64,000 nucleotides of DNA, from assembly GCA_933228675.1 (NCBI GenBank), contig OW121741.1, positions 138,287,858 to 138,351,857 on the forward strand, in the 5' to 3' direction. A model generated the notes under the pieces. It saw only the letters and a program-made list of their open reading frames with translations, was not told the origin of the DNA and made no database searches. The position numbers and the translations under genes were made by a program. The first letter of the stretch is position 1; each line of letters opens with the position of its first letter. Positions 1-10,500 of the stretch are shown here, one piece after another. This DNA comes from Stomorhina lunata (taxonomy: Eukaryota; Arthropoda; Insecta; Diptera; Rhiniidae).

Positions 1-180
1 AATATTTTAAAGATTTCACTAGATATAGTTAAATTTTGAAAATTTCACTATAAAGAGTAACATTTCAAAATTAAATTAAATTAAAATTTCCAATATTTTT
101 ATTTATTTTTGCATCGAAAATTTAGTTCGTTTTTTGGAAATTTTTTGAGTTTAAATATTTATAGAAAAATTTTCACTTTT
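1..180. repeat. Decayed AT-rich minisatellite remnant
   Basis: Short degenerate stretches such as AAATTTTGAAAATTTCACTA and a TTAAATTAAAT run resemble the 29-31 bp units elsewhere in the window, but no regular period survives. It may be the edge of an array lying left of the window. Confidence 0.45.
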
Positions 181-2030
181 GTATCACCTAAAAATGTTAC
201 AAATAGTTATCTGTAGGCCTTATCTTCAGCATTAATCAATCATTTTAATTTTCATTGCTAGATCTTTTACAATAGTTAGCTACAATATACAGCCTCATTT
301 TGCCTCCGATAATAATAGCAAAACCATTATATCTTTTCTTCTACTTCTTTTGTATGATTATCATTGTTGTCTTGGTTGGTTCATTCGCTGGAATAACTTT
401 TTTTTGTTTCTTTACGCATTCCACCATTAATTTAACATCACTTCAACATAAGTGACTGTCTTGTACGAATGTCATTTGTATGGTAACGCTTGACAGGACA
501 ACGACAAAATGATACTCATTGTCAACACAGACATTTACACAAAAGACTGAAAGGGAGAAGCGCAGAAAGGCACACAAATACACATATAGACTAGCAATAC
601 ATACATACATACTTGTTGCTTTTGAGAAAAAGCTAAAAATAAGCCTAAGAAAAAGGAGTTGGAATTTAAGAAAATTAACGTGTGAGATGGTAGATGGTAG
701 ATTTAAGAATAAGAATTGTAACAATATCGTACCAAAAATATCATTCAACGTTTCACTACTAGCTCCAATAACTAAATAACCCAACCATTCACTCACAATC
801 ATATTATTGTTCAGGTTTGTTGCACGCGCAAGAAGTTGCAGATGCAGTTGCTTGTAAATCGCAGGGAGAGATTGGGAAAATTAATTTAACTTAAAGATAG
901 TTTAAGCAAAAGCGTATTAAACGAGTCATACATTATTATATTTGACAATACCGAAAGGAGCAGCAGCCACAACAATAACAACAACAATACCTCCACTCCA
1001 CTTCACTCTCTCAGGCATACAAAGCCGATCTTACAAATTAATAAAACAAAGTTCGATAAAAAGGGATTTTATTGCTGCTGCTGTTGTTGAAAATGATTAC
1101 CTTCGCAAAACATAAGCGCGATCATCCGCAATGTCAAACAGATTTCAAGTGACATTGTTGACATTTATAGCAGAGTATGCCATGATCACAACTACTATTC
1201 ATATGCATGTACGTACGATCACTGGAGGAATACATGATCATTATGAATCTTGGTATGCAGATGAAGAAGAAAACCCTTTTTCTCAGGAGCTTTTTGGGCC
1301 ATGAAAGCTTTACTCTGTTTTCCACATATTCTCTTTGTAGTGATCAGTGTTCACTGATCGCCACGAAACAAAACTGTCATCATTTTAAAGTTGAGTTGAT
1401 GATAGTTGTCGTTTGTCTTCTTTGGCTTTGTAAAGATCATCATGATCATTTTCGTAATCATGATTTCACTAAGAGTTTACTTTTTAATATTTTGTATGAT
1501 CATTAAATTTTTTAACTTAAGATTTTAGTTAAAGTTGTTTAAAAAAAAATATTGTAAATACTCTGAACTTCTGATTCTAAAGCCTAATAAGAATTAAGTC
1601 TCTCCTACCCAATACCTTTGCCGTATTATATTGATCATGAGAAAAATATTTAGTAATTTCTTGATCTTGTTGCAAAAAGAAACCAAAAGTCTTTGGAAGA
1701 AAAAAAGAAGAGTTCAACCAAAATGTTGGAAAAAAATTTTGTCTCTCTAGATCAGCTGCTGTCAACATTGTTGAATGCGACTGGAATCTGTAGCAATTGT
1801 TGACAGTTTGAATTGTGAATTGTCCATCTGAACAATGCAAACAACAACAACAGCAGCAGCCGAAGAAGAAGCATCAGCAGCAAAAACAATCCAAAGATTA
1901 CAAAGTGACATTAAAAAAAAAGAGATGATTTAACTGACAACCAAATACTTGTGTGAAATGAGAAAAATATCAGCGATACACTGAGACAATTAAATGGTCT
2001 GAAAATTATTTCTAGTGTAATTTTTAAAAC
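181..2030. other. Unique non-coding island
   Basis: Non-repetitive AT-rich DNA with CAA/CAG-type simple repeats near 960-1000 and 1840-1890 and short ATAC runs near 600. The open frames here (for example 443-802 against 519-779 on the other strand) overlap antisense, show no conserved motif and look like chance. A dense cluster of GATC/TGATCA sites occupies 1184-1501. I see no splice-bounded exon. Confidence 0.5.
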
Positions 2031-2430
2031 TTCAATATTTATACAGGTAAACTTTAAAAATTTTATTACTTTTATAAGAAAATTTTCAAAATTTTACTAT
2101 TTTGATAGAAAAATTTTCAAAATTTTACAATTTTTATAGGAAAGTTTTCAAAATTTTACTACTTTTATAGGAAAATTTTCAAAATTTTACTATTTTTATA
2201 GAAACATTTTCAATATTTGACTATTTTTATTAGGAAAGTTTTACTATTTTTATACGAGAATTTTCAACATTTTACTATTTTGATAGGAAAATTTTCAAAA
2301 TTTTACTATTTTTATAGGAGAATTTTTAAAAATTTTACTATTTTTATAGGAAAATTTTCAAAATTTTACTATTTTTATAGGAAAATTTTCCAAATTTTAC
2401 TATTTTTATAGGAAAATTTTCAAAATTTTA
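2030..2430 (-). repeat. 31 bp minisatellite array, left part
   Basis: About a dozen tandem units contain AAAATTTTCAAAATTTTAC followed by TATTTTTATAGG. This is the reverse complement of the unit filling 7.5-12 kb. The array stops abruptly at the poly(T) of the inserted LINE and resumes at about 6083, so both parts are one array split by the insertion. Confidence 0.85.
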
Positions 2431-2509
2431 TTTTTTTTTTTTTTTTTTTTTTTTTTTAGGACCAGCACTCAGGGGATGACCCCTACTTATGCAATGCATT
2501 GTGTTGGAA

Positions 2510-5413
2510 CTAGGAAAATAGGTTATGGGAGGGTGGATAGATGGAGTAGTGTTTATGGACATTTGATTTGAACTTTCCTATATTGCAACTGGCAGGAAAA
2601 ATTTCTGCGGGAAGTAAATTCCACATACGAACTGTACGGCTAAAGAATGAATTTTCTCTGTAGTGTGTTGTTCTGTCTACTGGCCAATCGACTACGAAGG
2701 GATGAGCTCTAACAGATAGACGTGTATTGCGTAAAAAAATTCTAGTTTCGGGAACGAGTTCCCTGATTTCATTAGAGCACATTCCAAAGTAGTAACGATA
2801 GAACAGTGTGACACAACCCACATTGCGACGGTGCTCCAGTGAATCAATAGAGTTGGATACCCTACTGTCACCAATAAGCACCTTCGCCCTCTCCTGTACT
2901 CGGTCAAGAAGCTCCAAAATAGACTTTGAAGCACCGGCCCATACATGAGAGTTGTATTCCATTTTCGGTCGGATATAGGTGGTATAAATAGTAAGGAGAT
3001 CAGATGAAGTGAAGTATGTCTTGCACCGTTTTAGAAAACCGAGACACTTGAATGCTTCTTTCGACACTTGAAAAATGTGTTCAGTCCACCGGACATCACA
3101 TTGAATTCTCATGCCCAGAACATCAAGAGTATCTGATTCCTCGATATTTTCACCACCCATTAATACAGATGAAGTAACATGATCCGCCGTGCGTTTATGC
3201 GTGAGCATACAACATTGAGTTTTCCGCGCATTAAAATCGACTCTATTCGCACGACCCCATTCTGAGATTGCTTCTAAATCGCGGTTTAATGATTCATTCA
3301 TGTTTTGCCTCATAGTACCAATCTCTAAAGGGTTTGGTCTATGATTGAATGAATACGAATGGCAAATGTTACTATCATCTGCAAAAGAGTAGATAGGATT
3401 GGAAGTTTGACGTAGAAGGTCGTTTATAAAGATAAGAAATAGAGTAGGAGAAAGAACGGAGCCTTGCGGTACCCCTGAATTTAGCTTGAACTCGTTTGAT
3501 GAGATCCCATCTACAACAACTCTTATAGTGCGATCTCTGAGGAAGCTCGATATAAATCGAGAGAAGATATTACCGACACCAAAAGCAATAAGTTTTGATA
3601 GAAGTGCTCCGTGCCACACTCTATCAAACGCCTTGGAAATATCCAGAGCCACAACTTTACTTTCGCCAAAACGGTGTATTGAATGACACCATTTTTCCGA
3701 AAGGAAGGCTAGCAGGTCTCCCGTAGAGCGTCCCCTACGAAATCCATACTGGCGGTCGCTTAGTAGGTTGTTAGATTCCAGATATTTCACAAGATGGTGG
3801 TTTACCATACTCTCCAAAACTTTGGAGAGTGCAGAACAAATTGCTATTGGGCGGTAATTTTCAGGGTTGGTAGCCTCACCCTTTTTAGGGATTGGCGTTA
3901 CATTAGCAACCTTCCAACACCGAGGAAATGTACCAGCTTGGTACAAGGTGCTGAAAAGGTTGGCTAATGGACGCGAAAGCGTCGAACAGCACTGCTTCAA
4001 GACCAGTGCTGGAATGCCATCCGGCCCTGAAGACTTGTTTATGTTGAGATCTGCTAAAACCCTTTTTACAGCACGGGCGCGAAAGAATATCTTTGGCATA
4101 GTTACAGATACTCTTTCGAGCTCGGGCGGAGGTTGAGTGCTTTCCGGCAAGCGGGAATTGCTTGCAAATAATTCAGCTAAAAGGTTAGCTTTGTCAACCG
4201 GGTCAGTGAATGTTTGACCATTCTTTAAAAGAGAAGAAATTGAAGAACTAGCATTATTCTTAACTCTTTTAACGAATGACCAGAAACTCTTGCTGCCCCG
4301 AGGAGCAGCAAGAATTTTAGTACGAAGACGCTGCTCGTACAGAGCTTTTTCACGTCTTAATACTTTGGCACATGTACGCCTTGCACGTTTGCGTTGCAAA
4401 TCAGTAACTGGATTTTGGTTATTGCGCCAGTTTCTGAAAGCTTCCTCTCGGGATCTGACTGCTTGTTTGCACGTCTGATTAAACCAAGTTTTTACCTTTG
4501 GTTTAATCGAAATGTTTTTCACTGGGATAAACATTTTCATTCCCAGCTTAATAACATTAGAAACCATTTCCGCCGAGGCATTGACATTACTGTCGAGGAA
4601 ACACAGTTTCCAGTTAAAATGCCTATAGAATTCGTTGAGCTCTGCCCAACGACCTTTTTCGTATAGAAAAATTGAACGTTTCGTAGCTGTTTGCGAAATG
4701 CTGCGAAGTGAGGAGAGCGAAAAAGAGGCGGAAATGGTACAATGATCGGAATTTCCGAGAGGTGCAAGAACCTTTACTTCATACTTATCAGGGTGTGAAG
4801 TAAGGAAAAGGTCAAGGATGTTTTGTTGGTGCCCATCAACACATGGAATATGTGTTGGCTCATTCACCAGTTGCGCAAGGTGATTGTGCGCTGCAAATAA
4901 CTCAACATATTGGCCTTCAGGAGTTGTGTGGCTCGAATGGCGAAGCCAGGACGAGTTGTGAACATTGAAATCACCAGCAATAACGATTTCACTGCTCGGA
5001 CAACTCTCGAGGATCTTCGAAATTGAATCGGAAAGGGCATCGAAGCCAGATAAAGTTGTGCCCCTTTCCGCGTTTGGACTTCTATAAAGAAACCCGAAGT
5101 ACAAAAGATGCGCCCTGATTCTGAATTTAACCCAGAGACAGCTAAATTCGTTATCATGCGTGCCTAATGATTGCTGGCACTGGTACGCAACTTCATCGCG
5201 AATGTACATTGCAATGCCCCTATGAAGGTTAAAAAGGGATAGGAATTGATACCCAGGTATGTGAAAATCCTGTGGATCAGCATTTTCAGATACCTGGGTT
5301 TCAGATAAGGCGAAAACATCCGGCCGATGGAGACAAATGTGTGCATAAACAGAGAAGAAATTCGCTCTTAGCCCACGTATGTTGCAGAAGTTTATGCTAA
5401 AACGATCTGCCAT
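2510..5413 (-). CDS. LINE endonuclease-reverse transcriptase (ORF2-type)
   Basis: A 967-residue polyprotein that would nick target DNA and copy the element's RNA by target-primed reverse transcription. The N-terminal apurinic-like endonuclease (about 1-235) shows N11 in NFCNIRGL, E38 in SETQV, GDFN at 147-150 and SDH at 222-224, all expected catalytic positions. A basic linker follows. The reverse transcriptase spans roughly 440-740: GPDGIP near 463, YRPIAICSALSK, YGFRRGRST, ALDISKAFD near 591, GVPQGSVLSPTLF near 648 and the catalytic FADD near 676-679, then LGMRI. The C-terminus has the FFSRTVRMWNLLP block typical of CR1/L2/jockey-type LINEs. There is no RNase H domain. The frame extends nine codons upstream only through a TTG, so I start at the ATG at 5413 (MADRF; G at -3). 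No frameshift or stop is seen, so it may be functional. The exact clade is uncertain. Confidence 0.9.
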   Translation of the reverse strand: MADRFSINFCNIRGLRANFFSVYAHICLHRPDVFALSETQVSENADPQDFHIPGYQFLSLFNLHRGIAMYIRDEVAYQCQQSLGTHDNEFSCLWVKFRIRAHLLYFGFLYRSPNAERGTTLSGFDALSDSISKILESCPSSEIVIAGDFNVHNSSWLRHSSHTTPEGQYVELFAAHNHLAQLVNEPTHIPCVDGHQQNILDLFLTSHPDKYEVKVLAPLGNSDHCTISASFSLSSLRSISQTATKRSIFLYEKGRWAELNEFYRHFNWKLCFLDSNVNASAEMVSNVIKLGMKMFIPVKNISIKPKVKTWFNQTCKQAVRSREEAFRNWRNNQNPVTDLQRKRARRTCAKVLRREKALYEQRLRTKILAAPRGSKSFWSFVKRVKNNASSSISSLLKNGQTFTDPVDKANLLAELFASNSRLPESTQPPPELERVSVTMPKIFFRARAVKRVLADLNINKSSGPDGIPALVLKQCCSTLSRPLANLFSTLYQAGTFPRCWKVANVTPIPKKGEATNPENYRPIAICSALSKVLESMVNHHLVKYLESNNLLSDRQYGFRRGRSTGDLLAFLSEKWCHSIHRFGESKVVALDISKAFDRVWHGALLSKLIAFGVGNIFSRFISSFLRDRTIRVVVDGISSNEFKLNSGVPQGSVLSPTLFLIFINDLLRQTSNPIYSFADDSNICHSYSFNHRPNPLEIGTMRQNMNESLNRDLEAISEWGRANRVDFNARKTQCCMLTHKRTADHVTSSVLMGGENIEESDTLDVLGMRIQCDVRWTEHIFQVSKEAFKCLGFLKRCKTYFTSSDLLTIYTTYIRPKMEYNSHVWAGASKSILELLDRVQERAKVLIGDSRVSNSIDSLEHRRNVGCVTLFYRYYFGMCSNEIRELVPETRIFLRNTRLSVRAHPFVVDWPVDRTTHYRENSFFSRTVRMWNLLPAEIFPASCNIGKFKSNVHKHYSIYPPSHNLFS

Positions 5414-6085
5414 TGCAATATATTGAAAAAAACTAATCAATTGTCTATTTATAGTAAAAGTCTCAAAGATGTTAATTGTTGTCTGCGATACTAATTAATG
5501 GTCAGTGTTATGCCTTCACCATTAAATAGTTTGACAACAATTAAATCAGTGATACTTTTACTATAAAAAGGAAAAGGAAAGAAAACACAATGACAATTGC
5601 TAAAAGGGCCATAAAAGCCCTGATCTGGTCATTGTTATGGCTAGGTGCCAACACTGATATATTTTTGTTGAAGTTAGGTTGTTGATGTAATGATATTAAT
5701 GTTTGTAATGATGAGTGATGTTCTGTAGATTTGTTTGTTGTTGTAATAGAGTTATTGTGTTTGTTGTATTAAAAATAAAATAAGAGAAAAACTGGTTTGG
5801 AGAGTTTGTTTATTGTTGGATGTTATTAATTTTGTGTTATTTCCACTGTTTGAGTTTATTGTTTGATTTTTAATTATTTCAATTTTTTGTTATTTTGGTT
5901 TTAATGTTAATATGTTTTTTTTTTTTTTTTTTTTTTATTTATTTATTTTATTGCACGCGTTTAATTTATTAATTATATATTAATTTTGTTTTAAACACTG
6001 GACGCGGACAAAATACACATGGACGGACAAGCAACATGTAAAAACGCGTGTAGACAGGACGGACGTTAAAACACTACTCAAGAAC
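5414..6085 (-). other. 5' region of the LINE, no ORF1 seen
   Basis: AT-rich sequence upstream of the RT ORF. No gag-like or zinc-knuckle frame was found on the minus strand. The internal A-rich run (plus-strand T run near 5911-5934) could mark a junction between two sequences or an old internal tail. The outermost 90 bp (about 5990-6080) is less AT-rich and holds several ACGCG/GGACGG motifs. It probably serves as the 5' UTR and internal promoter, but nothing here proves that. Confidence 0.5.
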
Positions 6086-6775
6086 ATTTTCAAAATTTTA
6101 CTATTTTTGTAGGAAAATTTTCAAAATTTTATTATTTTTATAAGAAAATCTTAAAAATTTTCCATTTTTAGAAACAATTTTCAAAACTTTTTATATATTT
6201 TTGTATGAACATTTTCAAGATTTTACTATTTTTATATGGAAATTTTAAAGGGAAATTTTGCAAAATATAGAGAAATTTTCTAAATCTCTCTATTTTTATA
6301 GGGAAATTTTTAAAATTTCACTATTTTTATAGGAAAATTTTAAAAACTGAACTATTTTTATAGCGAAATTTTAAAAATTTTACTATTTTTATAATGAAAT
6401 TTTCAAAATTTCAGTTTTTTGTAGGAAAATTTTTAAAATTTCACAATTTTTATAGGGGAATTTTAAAATTTTCACAATTTTTATAGGGAAATTTTCAAAA
6501 TTTTACTATTTTTATAGGGAAATTTTCAAAATTTCACTATTTTTACAAGGAAATTTTAATAATTTAAATTTTTTTAGGAAAATTTTCAAAATTTCACAAA
6601 TTTGTATAGGAAAATTTTTAAAATTTCAATATTTTTAAAGGGAAATATTAAAAGTTTTATTATTTTTATAGGAAAATTTTACTATTTTAATGGGAAAATT
6701 TTCGAAATTTCACTTTTTTATAACTTTCACTATTTATATAGGGAAATTTTCTGTTATTTTAGAAAATTATATTAT
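6083..6775 (-). repeat. 31 bp minisatellite array, right part
   Basis: About 22 degenerate units of the AAAATTTTCAAAATTTTAC type continue the 2.03-2.43 kb array after the LINE. Units decay toward 6775. Orientation is opposite to the array starting at 7.5 kb. Confidence 0.85.
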
Positions 6776-7500
6776 TTGAAATTCATTGAATAATCAAAAA
6801 TCTCTAACATTTACACTTTAATTTTCGCGATTTAACTTCTTTTAATTTGGTTTCATGATATCCATGGGCAACCAAATATTCGATTTCAAAACTTCATAAA
6901 TTAAATTTAAAATTTCCATTTCAACTGTTCAATTGTTGATTTGCAAATAAATTACATTTAAATTGTAGAAAGGATTTTCCATTTCATTTCAATAATTTCC
7001 TTAAGCTTCGAAAAGATCAAATGATTTAATTAAATTTGTTGCATTACAACTTGCAACATGTGGTTGCTGTTGCAACCAAATATGTTAATGATTTTTTCGT
7101 GTTAGCAATTGTCATTAGATGATCGTAATTACGATCATTTAAATAGATTTTGGCAAAAAGATCAACACTACCATCGACACCGGCTGCAAACAAAGAGTGA
7201 CAATTTAGAAATGATTTAAGAAATGTGGATTTCCATTTGAAATGATCAGTTCACAATTTTTTAACTTCTGTAAGAGATTGTTTTGTGGGTATGTATGTAT
7301 GTGTGTGGCATATTAAATGATCAATTATATATAATTATAGTAAATATTATGCTTTAAGCAATACAAAGTAATTGGTTGATGAATTGTAATGAACAAAACA
7401 TTTGCTAAATAAATAAATTAATTAAATTAGTAAATTCTTAAATATTTTTTTTTCATACAAAGCCGGATATTTTTTAAATTCATTTTAAGAAATATAAACA
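6776..7500. other. Unique spacer between inverted satellite arrays
   Basis: Single-copy AT-rich DNA with no credible ORF. It contains a perfect 20 bp palindrome at 7119-7138 and other ATGATC sites near 7240 and 7318. It separates minus-oriented (6.08-6.78 kb) and plus-oriented (7.5-12.2 kb) arrays, so it would be the loop of a large inverted repeat. Confidence 0.6.
7119..7138. promoter_or_regulatory. Perfect 20 bp palindrome with TAATTA core
   Basis: ATGATCGTAATTACGATCAT is self-complementary over its whole length. The centre contains TAATTA, the classical homeodomain core, and each arm contains GATC. A dimeric protein site is possible; its function is not shown. Confidence 0.35.
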
Positions 7501-10500
7501 GACTCTAAAATAAAAATGATGAAATTTTAAAAATTTCCTTAATAAAATATAAAATTTTTTCTAAAAATTGCTCTTAAAAATAGAAAAGTTTTTTTAAGAT
7601 TTCTCTATTAAAAAAATAAAATTATGCCAATAAAAATATTAAAATTTTGAAAATTTTCCTATAAAAGAAGTAAAATTTTTAAAATTTTCCTATAAAAGTA
7701 GTAAAATTTTAAAAATTTTCCTTTAAAAATAGTAAAATTTTGAAATTTTCCTTTAAAAATAGTAAAATTTTGAAAATTTTCCTATAAAAATAGTAAATTT
7801 TTAAAATTTTCCCATAAAAATAGTAAAATTTTGAAAATTTTGCTATATGAAGAGTAAAATTTTGAAAATTTTCCTATAAAAATGGTAAAATTTTGAAAAT
7901 TTTCCTATAAATATAGTAAAATTTTGAAAATTTTCCTATAAAAATACTAAAATTTTGAAAATTTTCCTATAAAAATACTAAAATTTTGAAAATTTTGCTA
8001 TAAAAATAGTAAAATTTTGAAAATTTTCATATAAAAATAGTAAAATTTTGAAAATTTTCCTATAAAAATAGTAAAATTTTGAAAATTTTGCTATAAAAAT
8101 AGTAATATTTTGAAAAATTTCCTATAAAAATAGTAAAATTTTGAAAATTTTCCTATAACAATTGTAAAATTTTGAAAATTTTCCTATAAAAATAGTAAAA
8201 TTTTGAAAATTTTCCTATAAAAATAGTAAAATTTTGAAAATTTTCCTCTAAAAATTGTAAAATTTTGAAAATTTTCCTATAAAAATAGTAAAATTTTGAA
8301 AATTTTCCTATAAAAATAGTAAAATTTTGAAAATTTTCCTATAAAAATAGTAAAATTTTAAAAATTTTCCTATAAAAATAGTAAAATTTTGAAAATTTTA
8401 ATATAAAAATAGTAAAATTTTGAAAATTTTAATATAAAAATAGTAAAATTTTGAAAATTTTCCTATAAAAATAGTAAGATTTTGAAAATTTTCCTATAAA
8501 TATAGAAAAATTTTAAAAATTTTTCTATAAAAATAGTAAAATTTTTAAAATTTTCCTATAAAATAGTAAAATTTTAAAAATTTTCCTATAAAAATAGCAA
8601 TAAAAATATTAAAATTTTGAAAATTTTTCTATAAAAGTAGTAAAATTTTGAAAATTTTCCTATAAAAGTAGTAAAATTTTGAAAATTTTGCTATATGAAG
8701 AGTAAAATTTTGAAAATTTTCCTATAAATATAGTAAAATTTTAAAAAATTTTCTATAAAAATAGTAAAATTTTGAAAATTTTCCTATAAAAATAGTAAAA
8801 TTTTGAAAATTTTCCTATAAAAATAGTAAAATTTTGAAAATTTTCCTATAAAAATAGTAAAATTTTGAAAATTTTCCTATAAAAATAGTAAAATTTTGAA
8901 AATTTTCCTATAAAAATAGTAAAATTTTGAAAATTTACCTATAAAAATAGTAAAATTTTGAAAATTTTCCTATAAAACAAAGTAAAATTTTAAAAATTTT
9001 CCTATAAAAATAGTAAATTTTTAAAATTTTCCCATAAAAATAGTAAAATTTTGAAAATTTTCCTATAAAAATAGTAAAATTTTAAAAATTTTCCTATAAA
9101 AATAGTAAAATTTTGAAAATTTTAATATAAAAATAGTAAAATTTTGAAAATTTTAATATAAAAATAATAAAATTTTGAAAATTTTCCTATAAAAATAGTA
9201 ATAAAAATAGTTTTGCTATATGAAGAGTAAAATTTTGAAAATTTTCCTATAAAAATGGTAAAATTTTGAAAATTTTCCTATAAATATAGTAAAATTTTGA
9301 AAATTTTCCTATAAAAATGGTAAAATTTTGAAAATTTTCCTATAAATATAGTAAAATTTTGAAAATTTTCCTATAAAAATACTAACATTTTGAAAATTTT
9401 GCTATAAAAATAGTAAAATTTTGAAAATTTTGCTATAAAAATAGTAAAATTTTGAAAATTTTGCTATAAAAATAGTAATATTTTGAAAATTTTCCTATAA
9501 AAATAGTAAAATTTTGAAAATTTTCCTATAAAAATTGTAAAATTTTGAAAATTTTCCTATAAAAATAGTAAAATTTTGAAAATTTTCCTATAAAAATAGT
9601 AAAATTTTGAAAATTTTCCTCTAAAAATTGTAAAATTTTGAAAATTTTCCTATAAAAATAGTAAAATTTTGAAAATTTTCCTATAAAAATAGTAAAATTT
9701 TGAAAATTTTCCTATAAAAATAGTAAAATTTTAAAAATTTTCCTATAAAAATAGTAAAATTTTGAAAACTTTAATATAAAAATAGTAAAATTTTGAAAAT
9801 TTTCCTATAAAAATAGTAAGATTTTGAAAATTTTCCTATAAATATAGAAAAATTTTAAAAATTTTTCTATAAAAATAGTAAAATTTTTAAAATTTTCCTA
9901 TAAAAATAGTAAAATTTTAAAAATTTTCCTATAAAAATAGCAATAAAAATATTAAAATTTTGAAAATTTTTCTATAAAAGTAGTAAAATTTTGAAAATTT
10001 TCCTATAAAAGTAGTAAAATTTTGAAAATTTTGCTATATGAAGAGTAAAATTTTGAAAATTTTCCTATAAAAATGGTAGAATTTTGAAAATTTTCCTATA
10101 AATATAGTAAAATTTTAAAAAATTTTCTATAAAAATAGTAAAATTTTGAAAATTTTCCTATAAAAATAGTAAAATTTTGAAAATTTTCCTATAAAAATAG
10201 TAAAATTTTGAAAATTTTCCTATAAAAATAGTAAAATTTTGAAAATTTTCCTATAAAAATAGTAAAAGTTTGAAAACTTTCCTATAAAAATAGTAAAATT
10301 TTGAAAATTTACCTATAAAAATAGTAAAATTTTGAAAATTTTCCTATAAAACAAAGTAAAATTTTAAAAATTTTCCTATAAAAATAGTAAATTTTTAAAA
10401 TTTTCCCATAAAAATAGTAAAATTTTGAAAATTTTCCTATAAAAATAGTAAAATTTTAAAAATTTTCCTATTAAAATAGTAAAATTTTGAAAATTTTAAT

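Larger units (their letters stand above)
2431..6085 (-). mobile_element. Non-LTR retrotransposon (LINE, jockey/CR1-like), inserted in satellite
   Basis: This is a minus-strand LINE of about 3.65 kb. Its 3' end is a 27-base T run on the plus strand (2431-2457), which is the poly(A) tail of the element. A 3' UTR of about 50 bp follows, then one long ORF (2510-5413), then about 670 bp of 5' sequence with no ORF1-like frame. Both flanks are the same 31 bp satellite. The 15 bp ATTTTCAAAATTTTA abuts both ends (2416-2430 and 6086-6100) and could be the target-site duplication, although it is also part of the satellite unit, so this is ambiguous. An A-rich run (T run on plus at about 5911-5934) interrupts the 5' region. 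The intact ORF and long tail suggest a recent insertion. The 5' boundary is inferred from where the satellite resumes. Confidence 0.85.

Noticed and set aside
443..802. 119-codon minus-strand frame
   Set aside because: It begins within low-complexity sequence, overlaps a plus-strand frame and has no recognisable domain.
1835..1933. 32-codon ATG frame rich in T, A and E
   Set aside because: It comes from CAA/CAG/GAA triplet repeats; no further support.
5414..5440. Nine extra N-terminal codons of the LINE ORF
   Set aside because: The extension begins at a TTG; the first ATG in frame is at 5413 and gives the expected MADRF endonuclease start.
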